DNA of 64,000 bases from JAJKIV01 sp036741775. Its GTDB lineage: Bacteria; Gemmatimonadota; Gemmatimonadetes; Gemmatimonadales; Gemmatimonadaceae. Every line of letters begins with the position of its first letter. Positions within the stretch are counted from its first letter, which is position 1. The stretch covers positions 56,919-120,918 of the forward strand of contig DAINRQ010000005.1 in assembly GCA_036741775.1 (NCBI GenBank), written 5' to 3'. This document shows positions 34,378 through 43,792 of this stretch, in pieces. The notes under the pieces were generated by a model, which was not told where the DNA came from, did not search any database, and worked only from the letters and a program-made list of their open reading frames with translations. Made by a program: the position numbers and the translations under genes.

Positions 34378-35142
34378 GTGGCTCGAAGCGGCGCCCGTAA
34401 CGGGACGCGACGCATGGTCGCCAAATCGCTCCCTGGCTCGGTCATGGTCGAGCGATCGCCAGGACGGATCGAGGCGGAGCGGGTGGCAGTCGCGGAGCTC
34501 GAGGCGTGGCGCACGAGGGTTCTCCCGGATCCGTCGGCACCCATGGATGCCGAGACGCTCGCGCACCTCGTCCGTGAGTGTTATGATGCGTTAGGCATCG
34601 ACGCCGGGGTCGGGGCCGGGTTCAGCGTCAACACGGTGCACTACTACCGGCGAAAGGCCATCCTCGATGAGCCCGCCGGTCGAACGTCGGCGGCGCGCTA
34701 CGACGTGCGCCATCTCTGGCAGGCCATCGGGGCTCGGCTGGCAGGCCACCTGGGGCTGGTCACCCTCGCCGAAGCCAGAGCTGCCATGCACGGCGCGGAC
34801 GCCGAGCGACTGGTCGCATTCGTCGCAGCACGCGTCGTCGACGCCCGTGCGCGCCAGCGACTGCGCCAGACAAGCGGAGCCGTAACCGTGGCTCGTCCGC
34901 TCGCTCTGCGAGATCGGAGCACGGAGTCCGCATCAGCCGCGGCGGCGAGGCCGCTCCCCGGCGTGCTCACGGAAGACCCCACGCCGACAGTACCGGAGGC
35001 GTCACCACCCTCGGTGGTCATTTCACTCCCCGGCGACGCGTGGTGCATCGTGCCCGCGTCGCACCCGGCGCATCGCTCCGCGAGTGCGGCTCGCGAGGTC
35101 GTCACCGCGCTCGCCGCGGCGTTGCGCGTTCCACTGCGTTAG
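34378..35142 (+). CDS. MerR-like DNA-binding protein with long C-terminal tail
   Basis: GTG 34378 is chosen because AGGAG overlaps the preceding stop at proper spacing. The 254-residue product has a MerR-like winged helix around residues 70-130 (FSVNTVHYYRRKAILDEPAG, then SAARYDVRHLWQAIGARLAG, then LGLVTLAEARAAM). The C-terminal half is variable, Pro/Ala-rich, and ends in a small domain (VVISLPGDAWCIVPASHPAH) that could bind an effector. Its location between an unknown protein and ClpP suggests that it regulates their promoter. Confidence 0.65.
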   Translation: MARSGARNGTRRMVAKSLPGSVMVERSPGRIEAERVAVAELEAWRTRVLPDPSAPMDAETLAHLVRECYDALGIDAGVGAGFSVNTVHYYRRKAILDEPAGRTSAARYDVRHLWQAIGARLAGHLGLVTLAEARAAMHGADAERLVAFVAARVVDARARQRLRQTSGAVTVARPLALRDRSTESASAAAARPLPGVLTEDPTPTVPEASPPSVVISLPGDAWCIVPASHPAHRSASAAREVVTALAAALRVPLR

Positions 35143-35163
35143 GCGATCCGAACCAGTCCATCA

Positions 35164-35799
35164 ATGCCGACCATCTACACCCCACACGCCATCGAGCGCT
35201 CGAGCCGAGGGGAGCGCACGTACGACATCTTCTCGCGGCTCCTCATGGACCGCATCATCTTCCTCGGCACCGAGATCAACGACGACGTCGCGAACGTCAT
35301 CATCGCGCAGCTACTCTTCCTCGAAGCGGATGGTCCGGGGAAGGACATCCATCTCTACATCAACTGCCCGGGCGGCAGCGTCAGCGCGGGGTTGGCCATC
35401 TACGACACCATGCGCTACCTCGAGTCGCCCGTGGGGACCACGTGCATGGGGATGGCCGCGAGCATGGGGTGCTTCCTGCTGGCGGCAGGTCACCCGGGGA
35501 AACGACGCTCGCTCCCGCACGCGCGCATCATGATGCACCAGCCGTCGCAGTCGGGATGGTCGGAAGGTGTGGCGGCGGACATCGAGATCCGGGCGAAGGA
35601 GATCCTCTACATGCGCGCGAAGATGTTCGAGCTCCTGGCTCGGCACACCGGGCAGCCGCTGGAGCGCATCGAGCGCGACTTCGATCGCGACAAGTGGATG
35701 GCGGCCCCCGAGGCGCAACGCTACGGGATGATCGATGCGGTGATCGAGGCGCCAGGGCACCTCGGCGCCGCCGCCGCTGCGGGCGTGACACTCGGATAG
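35164..35799 (+). CDS. clpP: ATP-dependent Clp protease proteolytic subunit (orphan ClpP)
   Basis: This 211-residue protein has the full ClpP catalytic triad: Ser100 in GMAASMG, His125 in MMHQP, Asp172 in ERDFDRDKW, along with the FLGTEINDDVAN start and INCPGGSV. It forms a serine-protease tetradecamer that needs a Clp ATPase. No clpX, clpA or tig gene is nearby, in contrast to the housekeeping copy of most genomes, so this is probably a second, dedicated ClpP. It ends a unit with the MerR-like regulator (21 bases upstream). Confidence 0.9.
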   Translation: MPTIYTPHAIERSSRGERTYDIFSRLLMDRIIFLGTEINDDVANVIIAQLLFLEADGPGKDIHLYINCPGGSVSAGLAIYDTMRYLESPVGTTCMGMAASMGCFLLAAGHPGKRRSLPHARIMMHQPSQSGWSEGVAADIEIRAKEILYMRAKMFELLARHTGQPLERIERDFDRDKWMAAPEAQRYGMIDAVIEAPGHLGAAAAAGVTLG

Positions 35800-35858
35800 A
35801 CTCTCCGCCGTCGCAACCAGAGGGCCGGCATCCAGAACGAAACGGGGAACGATGAGGG

Positions 35859-35951
35859 ATGAGCGACATCACCGTCGGCGAGGGATGGTTGGTCGCGCTC
35901 GGCGTCGCCGAAGGGGACCGGAGCAAACCAGTGCTGGTTGCTGTCACCTGA
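35859..35951 (+). CDS. Possible 30-residue ORF after clpP
   Basis: The frame codes for MSDITVGEGWLVALGVAEGD and ten more residues to TGA at 35949-35951. Its codons look ordinary and it starts 60 bases after clpP. The putative ribosome site (GAGGG) is too close to the ATG. It could be the start of a gene destroyed by the repeat element that follows. Support is weak. Confidence 0.25.
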   Translation: MSDITVGEGWLVALGVAEGDRSKPVLVAVT

Positions 35952-36240
35952 GCTGGAACTGGTTGACTCGGCAGTTGGACACTTCTCGCGTCGACTGCGT
36001 CCAACTGTTGCAGGGTGAACGGCCTACCTGTGTAGGGTCCGGCGCGCGCGGGCCGGTCGGAACGACGATGGCGCGGATGACGCGAAAACGGCCGGATCGT
36101 TAGGCGGGACTCGGCGCCGGGACCGGGGAACGGGGAATCGGGATCCGCGTTCGGGGACGGTGGCGTCCCGAATACGGGCCGAGTGGCCAGTCGCGAGTCG
36201 GCCAGTTCATCCAGAATTGATGACTGACCGACCCATGACG
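35930..36240. repeat. Composite palindromic spacer with a solo family-1 arm
   Basis: Three parts follow each other. A hairpin with CAGTTGGAC / GTCCAACTG arms lies at about 35971-36008. A solo left arm of family 1 (GGCCGGTCGGAACGACGATG onward) covers 36050-36098, immediately followed by CGTTAGGC. Then comes an inverted copy of the shared core (GGGGACGGTGGCGTCCC, 36153-36169) and a GAGTCGGCCAGTTCATCCAG segment (from about 36195) like that in the first spacer of the window (about 373-392). There is no gene in the stretch 35952-36284. Confidence 0.65.
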
Positions 36241-36284
36241 GGCGTACTCGCTGCGCCCAGGACTGAGCCGGGTTCCGAATGGCC

Positions 36285-37580
36285 TCAACAGCCGCTATTC
36301 GGATTCACCTGGCACTCCGTCAGCGGCAACGGCAGGAACTCGAACGTCGGCGTCGTCGTGATCGCCGTCCCGAGACGACGCGTGTCCTCCCACCGAAGGC
36401 CCTGCATGAACAGCTCGTACCGCCGCTCGTACGCAATCTGTGCCAGCAGCTCGGCCTCCGTGTCGAGCGCGGACGCGGGGAGCGCCGGCAGCCCGGCCAC
36501 GGGCTCGTCCACCCCCGACGCCGTCTGCGTTCGCACCGCGTTCACGAGCTCTGCCGCGGCAGCGAAGTCCCCCGTCCGCGTCAGCGCCTCGGCCTTGATG
36601 AGCCGCATCTCGTCTGGCAGGTAGACCGGGAACGGCTCGTTAGGCGTGGAGTACTTTTCAAGCGGCTTCACCGAGCTGTCCGACGGGTTCGCCGGCAGTG
36701 ATGCAGCTGCCACGTCCACCCAATAGGCGGGCCGCCGGTCGCCCGGCTCCGCCTCTGAAACGAAGCTCTGCAAGCCGCCCACGTACTGCAGCTGGAACGC
36801 GAGGTTCTCGATCGGATTCCGAGTTGGTGCCGGGTACTCGAAGACCGAGAGGATGGAGAGATTCACCCGGTCCGCCGCCGCGATCGCGTTCTCGTACTGC
36901 CCATCTATCAGGTAGTAGCGAGCGAGCATGGCGTCGATCGTGTTGCGCAGATCGAAACCGGCGCCAAGCGCGCGCGACCGGAACGTGGCGAGGTCCGCGT
37001 TCGAGACACCTTCCAGATCGGTACGCGCGGACTCCAGCAACGTGAGTACGGTGTCCAGCACCTCCGCGCGCTCTTTCGGCTGCGCGCCCCCTGCGGCATC
37101 GATATCGACGGGGACGCGCTCGTAGATCTGGATCAGCCAGCCGAGCGCCATCGCCTTGAACAGCTTTGCCGTGGCGCGAACGCCAGCCTCGGTTGCCGTG
37201 CCGAGCTCCACTGCGTCGGTACCCTGCAACGCCGTATTCGCGGACCGGATGACCTGAAAGGAGTTGGCGTACGGTGAGAGCACGGTGCCGAAGCCCTGGT
37301 CGAAATTGTCGCCGGTGAAGAGCATGATCCAGGAGATGAGGGCGCGCGTCAGGGTCCCCCACTCGTCGGTCCCGAGCGAGCTCGGAACCACGTAGTCCTC
37401 GATCGACTGGGCGAACTGCGCCTGCATTCCAACGGTCACGGCAAGGACGCCGTCGGCGCTCGTCACGACCTGCTCGGACGATGGCGCGTTCGGGTTCTCG
37501 AGGTCGAGGTCGCAGCCCGCGACCCCCGTGCACAGAGCGCCAAGGAGAAGTGCATGGCGCGCTCGAAGTAGCGTCGTCAT
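36285..37580 (-). CDS. SusD/RagB-like outer-membrane lipoprotein
   Basis: ATG 37580 follows GGAGGAG. The 431-residue protein has a lipobox (CTGVAGCDLD), the family start DLENPNAPSSEQVVT and TPR-type helices with the closing ELFMQGLRWEDTRRLG, typical of SusD proteins, which cap the SusC channel and capture glycans or peptides at the surface. It lies 13 bases downstream of the SusC-like gene; this order (C then D) is the rule. No glycoside hydrolase is attached to the pair, so the ligand cannot be guessed. Confidence 0.9.
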   Translation of the reverse strand: MTTLLRARHALLLGALCTGVAGCDLDLENPNAPSSEQVVTSADGVLAVTVGMQAQFAQSIEDYVVPSSLGTDEWGTLTRALISWIMLFTGDNFDQGFGTVLSPYANSFQVIRSANTALQGTDAVELGTATEAGVRATAKLFKAMALGWLIQIYERVPVDIDAAGGAQPKERAEVLDTVLTLLESARTDLEGVSNADLATFRSRALGAGFDLRNTIDAMLARYYLIDGQYENAIAAADRVNLSILSVFEYPAPTRNPIENLAFQLQYVGGLQSFVSEAEPGDRRPAYWVDVAAASLPANPSDSSVKPLEKYSTPNEPFPVYLPDEMRLIKAEALTRTGDFAAAAELVNAVRTQTASGVDEPVAGLPALPASALDTEAELLAQIAYERRYELFMQGLRWEDTRRLGTAITTTPTFEFLPLPLTECQVNPNSGC

Positions 37581-37593
37581 TTGTGGCTCCTCC

Positions 37594-40500
37594 TCAGAAG
37601 GTGAACGCGAGGCTCGCGGTGAACGTGCGTGGCAGCGGGATGGTAGCAAAGTCCACCCCGCGCGCGACCGTCTGTGCGGAGAAGAGATTCACTTCGGGGT
37701 CGAGCCCCCGGTAATCGGTCCAGGTTTGAAGGTTTCGTCCCGACAGCCGCACTGTCATCGACTCGGCCCCCACTCCCTGGAGCCACGCCCCCGCGAACCG
37801 CTTTGCGAGCGATACCTCGCGCAACTTCACGAACGAGCCATCCTCGACGTACTCCTCATAGATCGATATGCGCCCCGCCGGATTCCGGCCGAACGTCATC
37901 GGTACCGTGTCGCCGCGCGCCTCGAGCGCGAGCACGGCGTCCGAGCCGAAGAATTCGGTGATGCGGCGCGTGAAGTTCGCGACGTCGTTCCCGAACCGAC
38001 CGTCGAGCATCACGTTCAGCTGGAAGCCGGCCGGCAGCTCGAACGTGTTGCTGAACGACGCCGTGAAATCGGGATTGGGGTCGCCAATCACGCGGGCTTC
38101 GTTCACCGACGTGCCGTTGGACAGCGTGTCGCGGCCGCGAAGCGGGAGGCGCAGAGAATCGGCGGTGAATCTCCCGTAGGCAATGCTCCCGTCTGCGTTG
38201 CGCGCATAGGTGCCGCCGTAGAACACGCCCACGGGCTGACCCTCGATCACCGCGTTGAGATAGCCGAACACCAGGGTGTCGCTCGATGCGACGAGTCGGG
38301 TGACCTCATTGCGGTTCGCGGCCCACGTGACGCGTGACCGCCACGAAAAGCTCGGGCGGTCGATGTTGACCGTGTTGAGCGTGAGCTCGACACCCTTGTT
38401 CGTCAGCTCGCCGATGTTCTGGAGCTGCAGCGCCGCGCCGGTGCTTGGAGCCACCGGGACGCTCAGCACGACGTCGGTCGTTCGCTTGTCATAGTACGTG
38501 GCCTCGACCTGCGCTCGGTCGTTGAGGACGCCGAGGTCGAACCCGAATTCGAATTCGCGCTGCCGCTCGGGCTTGAGCCCCGGGTTACCGATAATGGTGC
38601 TCGCGACGAGACCGGGGCGACCGGCGAACGAGGCGTTGACGTAGTTGTCGAACCGGCTGTACGCGCCGGGCGGCTGGCCACCAGTCTCACCGTAGGCGCC
38701 GCGAAGGCGAAGTGAGCTCAACGGGCCGCCGAACATCCCCGCGAAGGTCGGCTCTTCACCGATTACCCACGACACGCTCGCCCGCGGGAAAATCTGAAGT
38801 CGCTCGTCAGGGCCGAACGCAGACGACGCGTCGAAGTTCACACCGCCCGTGAGGTAGAGGCGCTCGTTCAGGCTCACGCGCTGTTCGAGATACCCGCCGA
38901 ACGTCCGAAGCTCCGTCCTCTCCTGTGACGCGGACTGGGTGGCCCCTCCCACGAGCGTCTGCTCCGGCGGAAGGTCCGACGCCGCCGCGCGAAGGATTTC
39001 GCGATTGTCGGCCGTATACCGAATGCCCGCGCCGGTCGACATCCCGACGGACGGCGAAAGCGACCACTCGTACGTGGCGAGCAGATCGTTGTTGAACTGC
39101 CGCGAGAACTGCACGGGCGCCTGAATCGATCCCGTGAAGTTCGCGCTGATGGAGAGCGGCGGCTGGAGGAAGCGTACTTCGCGACGGTAGTCATCGACCC
39201 CCGCCAGGTAGCGCACCGAAAGATTCGCGAGCGGTCGGAACTGTGCTTCGACCCCGCCAACGAAGCGCGTCACGTTCTCGGGCGCCTCGAACTCCTCGAG
39301 CATGAGCAACGGGTTGGGCCCGAGGACCGGGTTGTACGGGTACCGGCCGGTCGCTGGATTTCTTGCCGGGTTGAAGGTCGTCGGGGTGAAGACGATGCTC
39401 GTGAGCACGCCGTTCGTCTGCTCTCCCTCGGTGATGAAGTTCGCTTCCGATCGAATGAAGTTGCTGCGGACCGTCAGGTCCACCTTGTCACCGAGTGCTT
39501 GCGAGAGGTTCGCACGGAGGTTCAGCCGCTCGTAGTCGTTGGCCCGAACGATACCTTCCTCCTGCTCGTAGCTCCCGCCGAAGTAATAGCGTGTAGGTCC
39601 GTTGCCCCCGCTCACCGAGAGGCGCTGCGTCGTGGAGATTCCGGTGCGGAAGATGTCGTCCTGCGGGTCGAACCGCTCGACCGTCGCGCCTTCCTCCGGC
39701 GCGAGCCCCGCCGCCACGTCGGCGCGAGTCGCGATCGGCACCATGTTCAGGTCGTACTGCGCAGGCGTCTCGCTCGAACCGACCTCGGTCGACGCTTGCA
39801 CCTGTGGCGCGCCCGCCCGGCCGCTCTTGGTGAAGATCTGGATGACGCCGTTGTTCGCGCGTGACCCATAGAGTGCCGCGGCAGCCGCTCCCTTGAGGAC
39901 CTCGATGCGCTCGACGTCCGCAGGGTCGAGGTCGGCGAGTCGGTTGCTCAGGGCGGCACCGCCGCGAGTCGCGTTCGCGCCGAGACTGACGAGCGCCTCG
40001 GAGCTGTTGTCGACGATGACACCGTCGATCACGTAGAGCGGTTCCGCGCCACCAAGAATCGAGTTCGTGCCGCGGAGGCGGACGCTGACCCCACCGCCGG
40101 GCTGACCGGAGTTCTCGGAGATGATCGCTCCGGTCACCCGTCCCTGCAGCGCCTGGTCGATGGATGTGACCGCCGCGGCCTCCGCCACCTCCTGTCCGGC
40201 TACCGACTCGACGTTGTTGCCGACGGCACGCCGCGCGGTCGGCGCCGCGACCCCCGTGACGACGACATCCGCGAGTGTCGTAGCCGTCACCGACATGGTG
40301 AAGTCAGCGGTCACGGGCTGACCCTCGGTGACGGTGACGGTCTGGCGTGCCTCCGTGAAGCCAATGCGCCGCGCGACGATAATGCGGCTGCCGGTGGGGA
40401 CGTTGGCGAGGGTGTATTCGCCAGTGTCGTTGGTCAGCGTCCCTACCGTGGTGCCGGGCACCATGATCTGTACGTTAGGCACCGGCTGACCGCCGGTCGC

Positions 40501-40596
40501 CTGGGTGACCCGGCCGCGGACGGTGCCGGTCTGAGCCGTGAGCACGGCGGGGAGTAACGCAACGACACACACGAGCCAACAACGTGGCTGGGGCAT
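37594..40596 (-). CDS. SusC/RagA-like TonB-dependent outer-membrane receptor
   Basis: ATG 40596 follows GGAGG and starts a signal peptide. The 1000-residue protein has a carboxypeptidase-like beta-sandwich (TGGQPVPNVQIMVPGTTVGT) at 25-105, the plug domain with the SusC motif (QALQGRVTGAIISENSGQPG and RLRGTNSILGGAEPLYVIDG), then a 22-strand barrel ending in a terminal Phe (TASLAFTF). With SusD it imports large substrates in a TonB-dependent way. Its 5' end is divergent from the PadR gene. Confidence 0.95.
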   Translation of the reverse strand: MPQPRCWLVCVVALLPAVLTAQTGTVRGRVTQATGGQPVPNVQIMVPGTTVGTLTNDTGEYTLANVPTGSRIIVARRIGFTEARQTVTVTEGQPVTADFTMSVTATTLADVVVTGVAAPTARRAVGNNVESVAGQEVAEAAAVTSIDQALQGRVTGAIISENSGQPGGGVSVRLRGTNSILGGAEPLYVIDGVIVDNSSEALVSLGANATRGGAALSNRLADLDPADVERIEVLKGAAAAALYGSRANNGVIQIFTKSGRAGAPQVQASTEVGSSETPAQYDLNMVPIATRADVAAGLAPEEGATVERFDPQDDIFRTGISTTQRLSVSGGNGPTRYYFGGSYEQEEGIVRANDYERLNLRANLSQALGDKVDLTVRSNFIRSEANFITEGEQTNGVLTSIVFTPTTFNPARNPATGRYPYNPVLGPNPLLMLEEFEAPENVTRFVGGVEAQFRPLANLSVRYLAGVDDYRREVRFLQPPLSISANFTGSIQAPVQFSRQFNNDLLATYEWSLSPSVGMSTGAGIRYTADNREILRAAASDLPPEQTLVGGATQSASQERTELRTFGGYLEQRVSLNERLYLTGGVNFDASSAFGPDERLQIFPRASVSWVIGEEPTFAGMFGGPLSSLRLRGAYGETGGQPPGAYSRFDNYVNASFAGRPGLVASTIIGNPGLKPERQREFEFGFDLGVLNDRAQVEATYYDKRTTDVVLSVPVAPSTGAALQLQNIGELTNKGVELTLNTVNIDRPSFSWRSRVTWAANRNEVTRLVASSDTLVFGYLNAVIEGQPVGVFYGGTYARNADGSIAYGRFTADSLRLPLRGRDTLSNGTSVNEARVIGDPNPDFTASFSNTFELPAGFQLNVMLDGRFGNDVANFTRRITEFFGSDAVLALEARGDTVPMTFGRNPAGRISIYEEYVEDGSFVKLREVSLAKRFAGAWLQGVGAESMTVRLSGRNLQTWTDYRGLDPEVNLFSAQTVARGVDFATIPLPRTFTASLAFTF

Positions 40597-40711
40597 GGCA
40601 CAACCTCCGTGGATGAACACAACGTCGCGCAACGGTCACGACGACCCAATGCGCGCGCACGCGAATGCCCGACCGCGCTGCAGAAAGCGCGCCCACCCTT
40701 GACGAGGTTAT

Positions 40712-40739
40712 ATGCGTGGCGCATATATGCGCCACGCAT
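40712..40739. promoter_or_regulatory. Perfect 28-bp palindrome: probable PadR operator
   Basis: The half-site ATGCGTGGCGCATA is followed by its exact complement. It is 17 bases upstream of the PadR start codon. A TTGACG box (40699-40704) and a TATATG box (40724-40729, in the palindrome centre) would be -35 and -10, so a bound repressor would block the promoter. PadR regulators often bind ATGC-type palindromes at their own promoter. It may also affect the divergent SusC gene, 115 bases away. Confidence 0.75.
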
Positions 40740-40755
40740 TCAATCACAGGGGATC

Positions 40756-41121
40756 ATGGCTCAGGATCGTGACCTCCCGGTCGAGCGGTTTCTCCCGCTC
40801 CGGCCGGTCGAGTTCGACATCCTCCTCAGCCTCGCCGCCGGGGAGCGACATGGGTATGGCATCATCCAGGACGCCGAGCGACGAGGCGACGGCCCTGTCC
40901 CCGATGTCGGCACCCTCTACCGCGCCCTCCGGCGCCTCCAGGACCAGAACCTCATCGAGGAGGCCGGCCGGCGCCCGGCCCGCGATGCCGACGACGACCG
41001 CCGCCACTACTACCGCCTCACCCCGCTCGGCCTCCGCGTCGCGCGAGCCGAAGCGAAGCGACTCGCCGCGCTCACGCGTGCCGCGCGCCTCGGCGGACTG
41101 CTCGAGAAGGGGGCGACATGA
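40756..41121 (+). CDS. PadR-family transcriptional regulator
   Basis: The protein has 121 residues from ATG 40756, after CAGGGG. The winged helix fits PadR (EFDILLSLAAGERHGYGIIQ, then VPDVGTLYRALRRLQDQNLI, then RRHYYRLTPLGLRVARAEAK). It should act as a dimeric repressor of its own operon through the palindrome just upstream. The stop overlaps the start of the ADOP permease gene (ATGA), a known arrangement in which PadR controls an ADOP-type efflux permease. Confidence 0.9.
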   Translation: MAQDRDLPVERFLPLRPVEFDILLSLAAGERHGYGIIQDAERRGDGPVPDVGTLYRALRRLQDQNLIEEAGRRPARDADDDRRHYYRLTPLGLRVARAEAKRLAALTRAARLGGLLEKGAT

Positions 41122-43790
41122 GTCGGAACAACTGGATGCGCCGGTCAGACCGATGGGCAGCACTGATGCTTCGGTTCTATCCGCCCGACTTCCGCGACGA
41201 GATGGGTCAGGCGCTCGTCGAGGCGTACCGCGACCGTTGCCGCACTGCGCTCGATCGTGGCGGCCTACCGGCGCTTCTGCTCGTGTGGCTCTCGGCGCTC
41301 GTGGACTCCATTCGCAACGGTATTGGCGAGCGACTGCGTCCGGCAATCGCTTGGCGGAGAAGCGGTAACTGGGGCCTCGATGCGCAGCGCGCGGTGCGCC
41401 GCCTCACGCGGGCGCCCCTGTTCGCCTTGACAATCATTGCCACGCTCACCGTCGGGCTCGGCGCCTTTGCCGTGGTCTACACGGTGGTCGCGAAGGTGCT
41501 CGTTGCCCCCCTCCCGTATGACCGGCCCGACGACCTGCACTTCGTTTGGCGGAATTACACCTGGGTCTCGTTTGGCCGCGGGTGGGTTGGCGGAACGGAC
41601 GTGACGGCGTTGAAGGCGGCAGGTGGCGTCATTCAGGACGCTGTCGGACTGCGCCGAAACAGGTACACGCTCACGCGCGCCGGCGGCGGCGAGCCTGCCG
41701 AGACGCACGTCATGGTGTCCACGCCGAACCTGTTCGATGTGCTCGGCGTTCGTCCCGCGAAAGGGCGCGGCTTCGCTCCGGAGGAGCAAGGGGAAGGGCG
41801 AGACCGAGTGATCGTGTTGGGCGACGCCCTCTGGCGCGATCGGTTCGGCGCCGACCCGGCGATTCTCGGCTCCCAGATCCGGTTGGACGGGGAGCCGTTC
41901 ACGGTCATCGGGATCATGCCCCCTGGTTTTCGATTCATGCGTCACACCAGCGAAGGCGCGCCGGAAGCGGCCGATGCATACACGACATTCGCGTTCGATC
42001 TCGCGGAGACCGACCCGAAGACTGGCGCATTCGCCGTGCTCGTGCGCGCGAAGCCCGGCACATCGCTCCAGGCGCTGGACGCGGCGGTCGGTTCCGTGGG
42101 CGCGATGATCGATCGAAGGGATTTCAACAGCAGAGGATTCAAGCTGTACGCGGTTGGAGCCAAGGCTGACCTCGTCGCGCGCGTACGGCCGGCGCTCATC
42201 GTGCTCGGAGCGGCGGGCGCGTTCCTCGTTGTCGTGCTGGCGGTGAACCTCGCGACGCTGCTGCTGGCCCGGGCGGCACAGCGCGAACGGGAGTACGCGG
42301 TTGCTCGCGCCCTCGGCGCGAACCCGGTCGCCCTGGCCCGGGCCACGCTGTTCGAAGGCGGGTTTCTGGGTGCGTTAGGCGGGGTGGGCGGGGTGATCCT
42401 CGCGGTGTGGGGGACCCGAGCGCTCGTGACGCTGGCACCTGCGGACCTTCCGCGTCGCGAAGCCATTGGCGTGGACTGGTGGATCGCGGCGGCGGTGGTA
42501 GGCGTCGGCGCCGCGCTCGGTCTGTTCGCTGCCACGCTTCCCGCGCTCTGGGCGACGCGTGCGAAACTGGTCACGTTGCTCGCGAGCGCCGCCGTCCGCG
42601 GCGGTGGGGGCCACGGTCGCATGCGCCGGGTCATGGTCGTGGTTCAGGTGGCGCTCTCGCTCGTGCTCCTGACCACGGGCGGTTTGGTGGTGCGGAGCTT
42701 CGAGCGTCTCCTGCAGGCGGATCCCGGGTTCGATTCGAGGAGCACGCTGACGCTGCGTGTCCCGGTGCCCGACCATCGGTACCCGACTCTGGAAGCGGCG
42801 ACAGCCTTGCACGAACGGCTCGAGCGAGCGATCGCCGAGGTCCCCGGTGTGACCGCGGTCGGTGCCGCATCGGCGCTCCCGTTGACCGCCGGCGTCGATC
42901 AGGCTTCGGCCAGGTTCCCGGCCGCACCCGGAAACAACGGCGACCCGGAGCACGACTCGCCGCTCGTCGACTACATCCCGGCGCGCGGGCGGTACTTCGC
43001 GGCGTTAGGCATTCACGTACTCGCCGGCCGTGCGTTCGAGCCGACGCGGCACCCTGGCGTGCGCGAGGCAATGATCGACCGCACGCTCGCGGCGCAGTTC
43101 TTCCCCGCGGGCAGTCCGATTGGCGCTACGCTCATTGCCAATGCCTCGGATACGCTCAGGGTCGTGGGCGTGGTGGAGCACGCACGACAGTACGACCTGC
43201 ACAAGGATGGCCGGCCGCAGCTCTACATCCGGAACGAGGACAACGGCTACGGTTCGCTGTCGTTCGCCATTCGCACCGAGCGTGCGCCGCTGGACATAGC
43301 GACCGAGGTGGCGGCGGCGGTGCGGCGTGCCGACCCGGAGCTTGCCGTCTCCGACGTGCGACCGATGGAGCAGATCGTGAACGACTCGCGCCGGCAGCAG
43401 CGTCTGAGCGCGGTGCTCATCACGGGGTTCTCGATTGGCGCGCTGATGCTCGCGGCAATGGGACTGTTCGGGATCGTCGCAGGGTCGGTCAACCGTCGGC
43501 GGCACGAGATCGCCGTACGCCTCGCCCTCGGCGCCGATCACGGGAAGGTGCTTCGCCTGGTGGTCCGGGAGGGAGGGACGCTCGTGGTGCTCGGGATGCT
43601 GGTAGGCATACCAGGGGTCTACTTCATGGGTCGCGCTATCGCCGGCGTCCTGGTAGGCGTATCGCCCTTCGATGCGCCGACGCTGGCGGCGGTTGCCGCG
43701 GGACTCGTCCTCGTTGCACTCGTGGCGTGCTACATCCCGGCGCGCCGCGTGACCGGCATCGCCCCCGCACAGGCCTTCCGCGACCCCTAA
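41118..43790 (+). CDS. ADOP-type (duplicated) ABC transporter permease
   Basis: This 890-residue protein has an N-terminal part common to ADOP proteins (MLRFYPPDFRDEMGQALVEA), then two MacB/FtsX-type units, each with a periplasmic domain and membrane segments (about 105-125, 370-395, 420-440, 465-490, 510-530, then 770-795, 830-850 and 860-880). ADOP permeases are called orphan because the ATPase is rarely next to them; none is here. They are inferred to export toxic compounds or lipoproteins. It is cotranslated with PadR. It holds two CGTTAGGC octamers. Confidence 0.9.
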   Translation: MSRNNWMRRSDRWAALMLRFYPPDFRDEMGQALVEAYRDRCRTALDRGGLPALLLVWLSALVDSIRNGIGERLRPAIAWRRSGNWGLDAQRAVRRLTRAPLFALTIIATLTVGLGAFAVVYTVVAKVLVAPLPYDRPDDLHFVWRNYTWVSFGRGWVGGTDVTALKAAGGVIQDAVGLRRNRYTLTRAGGGEPAETHVMVSTPNLFDVLGVRPAKGRGFAPEEQGEGRDRVIVLGDALWRDRFGADPAILGSQIRLDGEPFTVIGIMPPGFRFMRHTSEGAPEAADAYTTFAFDLAETDPKTGAFAVLVRAKPGTSLQALDAAVGSVGAMIDRRDFNSRGFKLYAVGAKADLVARVRPALIVLGAAGAFLVVVLAVNLATLLLARAAQREREYAVARALGANPVALARATLFEGGFLGALGGVGGVILAVWGTRALVTLAPADLPRREAIGVDWWIAAAVVGVGAALGLFAATLPALWATRAKLVTLLASAAVRGGGGHGRMRRVMVVVQVALSLVLLTTGGLVVRSFERLLQADPGFDSRSTLTLRVPVPDHRYPTLEAATALHERLERAIAEVPGVTAVGAASALPLTAGVDQASARFPAAPGNNGDPEHDSPLVDYIPARGRYFAALGIHVLAGRAFEPTRHPGVREAMIDRTLAAQFFPAGSPIGATLIANASDTLRVVGVVEHARQYDLHKDGRPQLYIRNEDNGYGSLSFAIRTERAPLDIATEVAAAVRRADPELAVSDVRPMEQIVNDSRRQQRLSAVLITGFSIGALMLAAMGLFGIVAGSVNRRRHEIAVRLALGADHGKVLRLVVREGGTLVVLGMLVGIPGVYFMGRAIAGVLVGVSPFDAPTLAAVAAGLVLVALVACYIPARRVTGIAPAQAFRDP

Positions 43791-43792
43791 TC

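Noticed and set aside
35164..35799. Phage head-maturation or SppA-type protease
   Set aside because: The Ser/His/Asp spacing and INCPGGSV, GMAASMG and MMHQP motifs are those of true ClpP.
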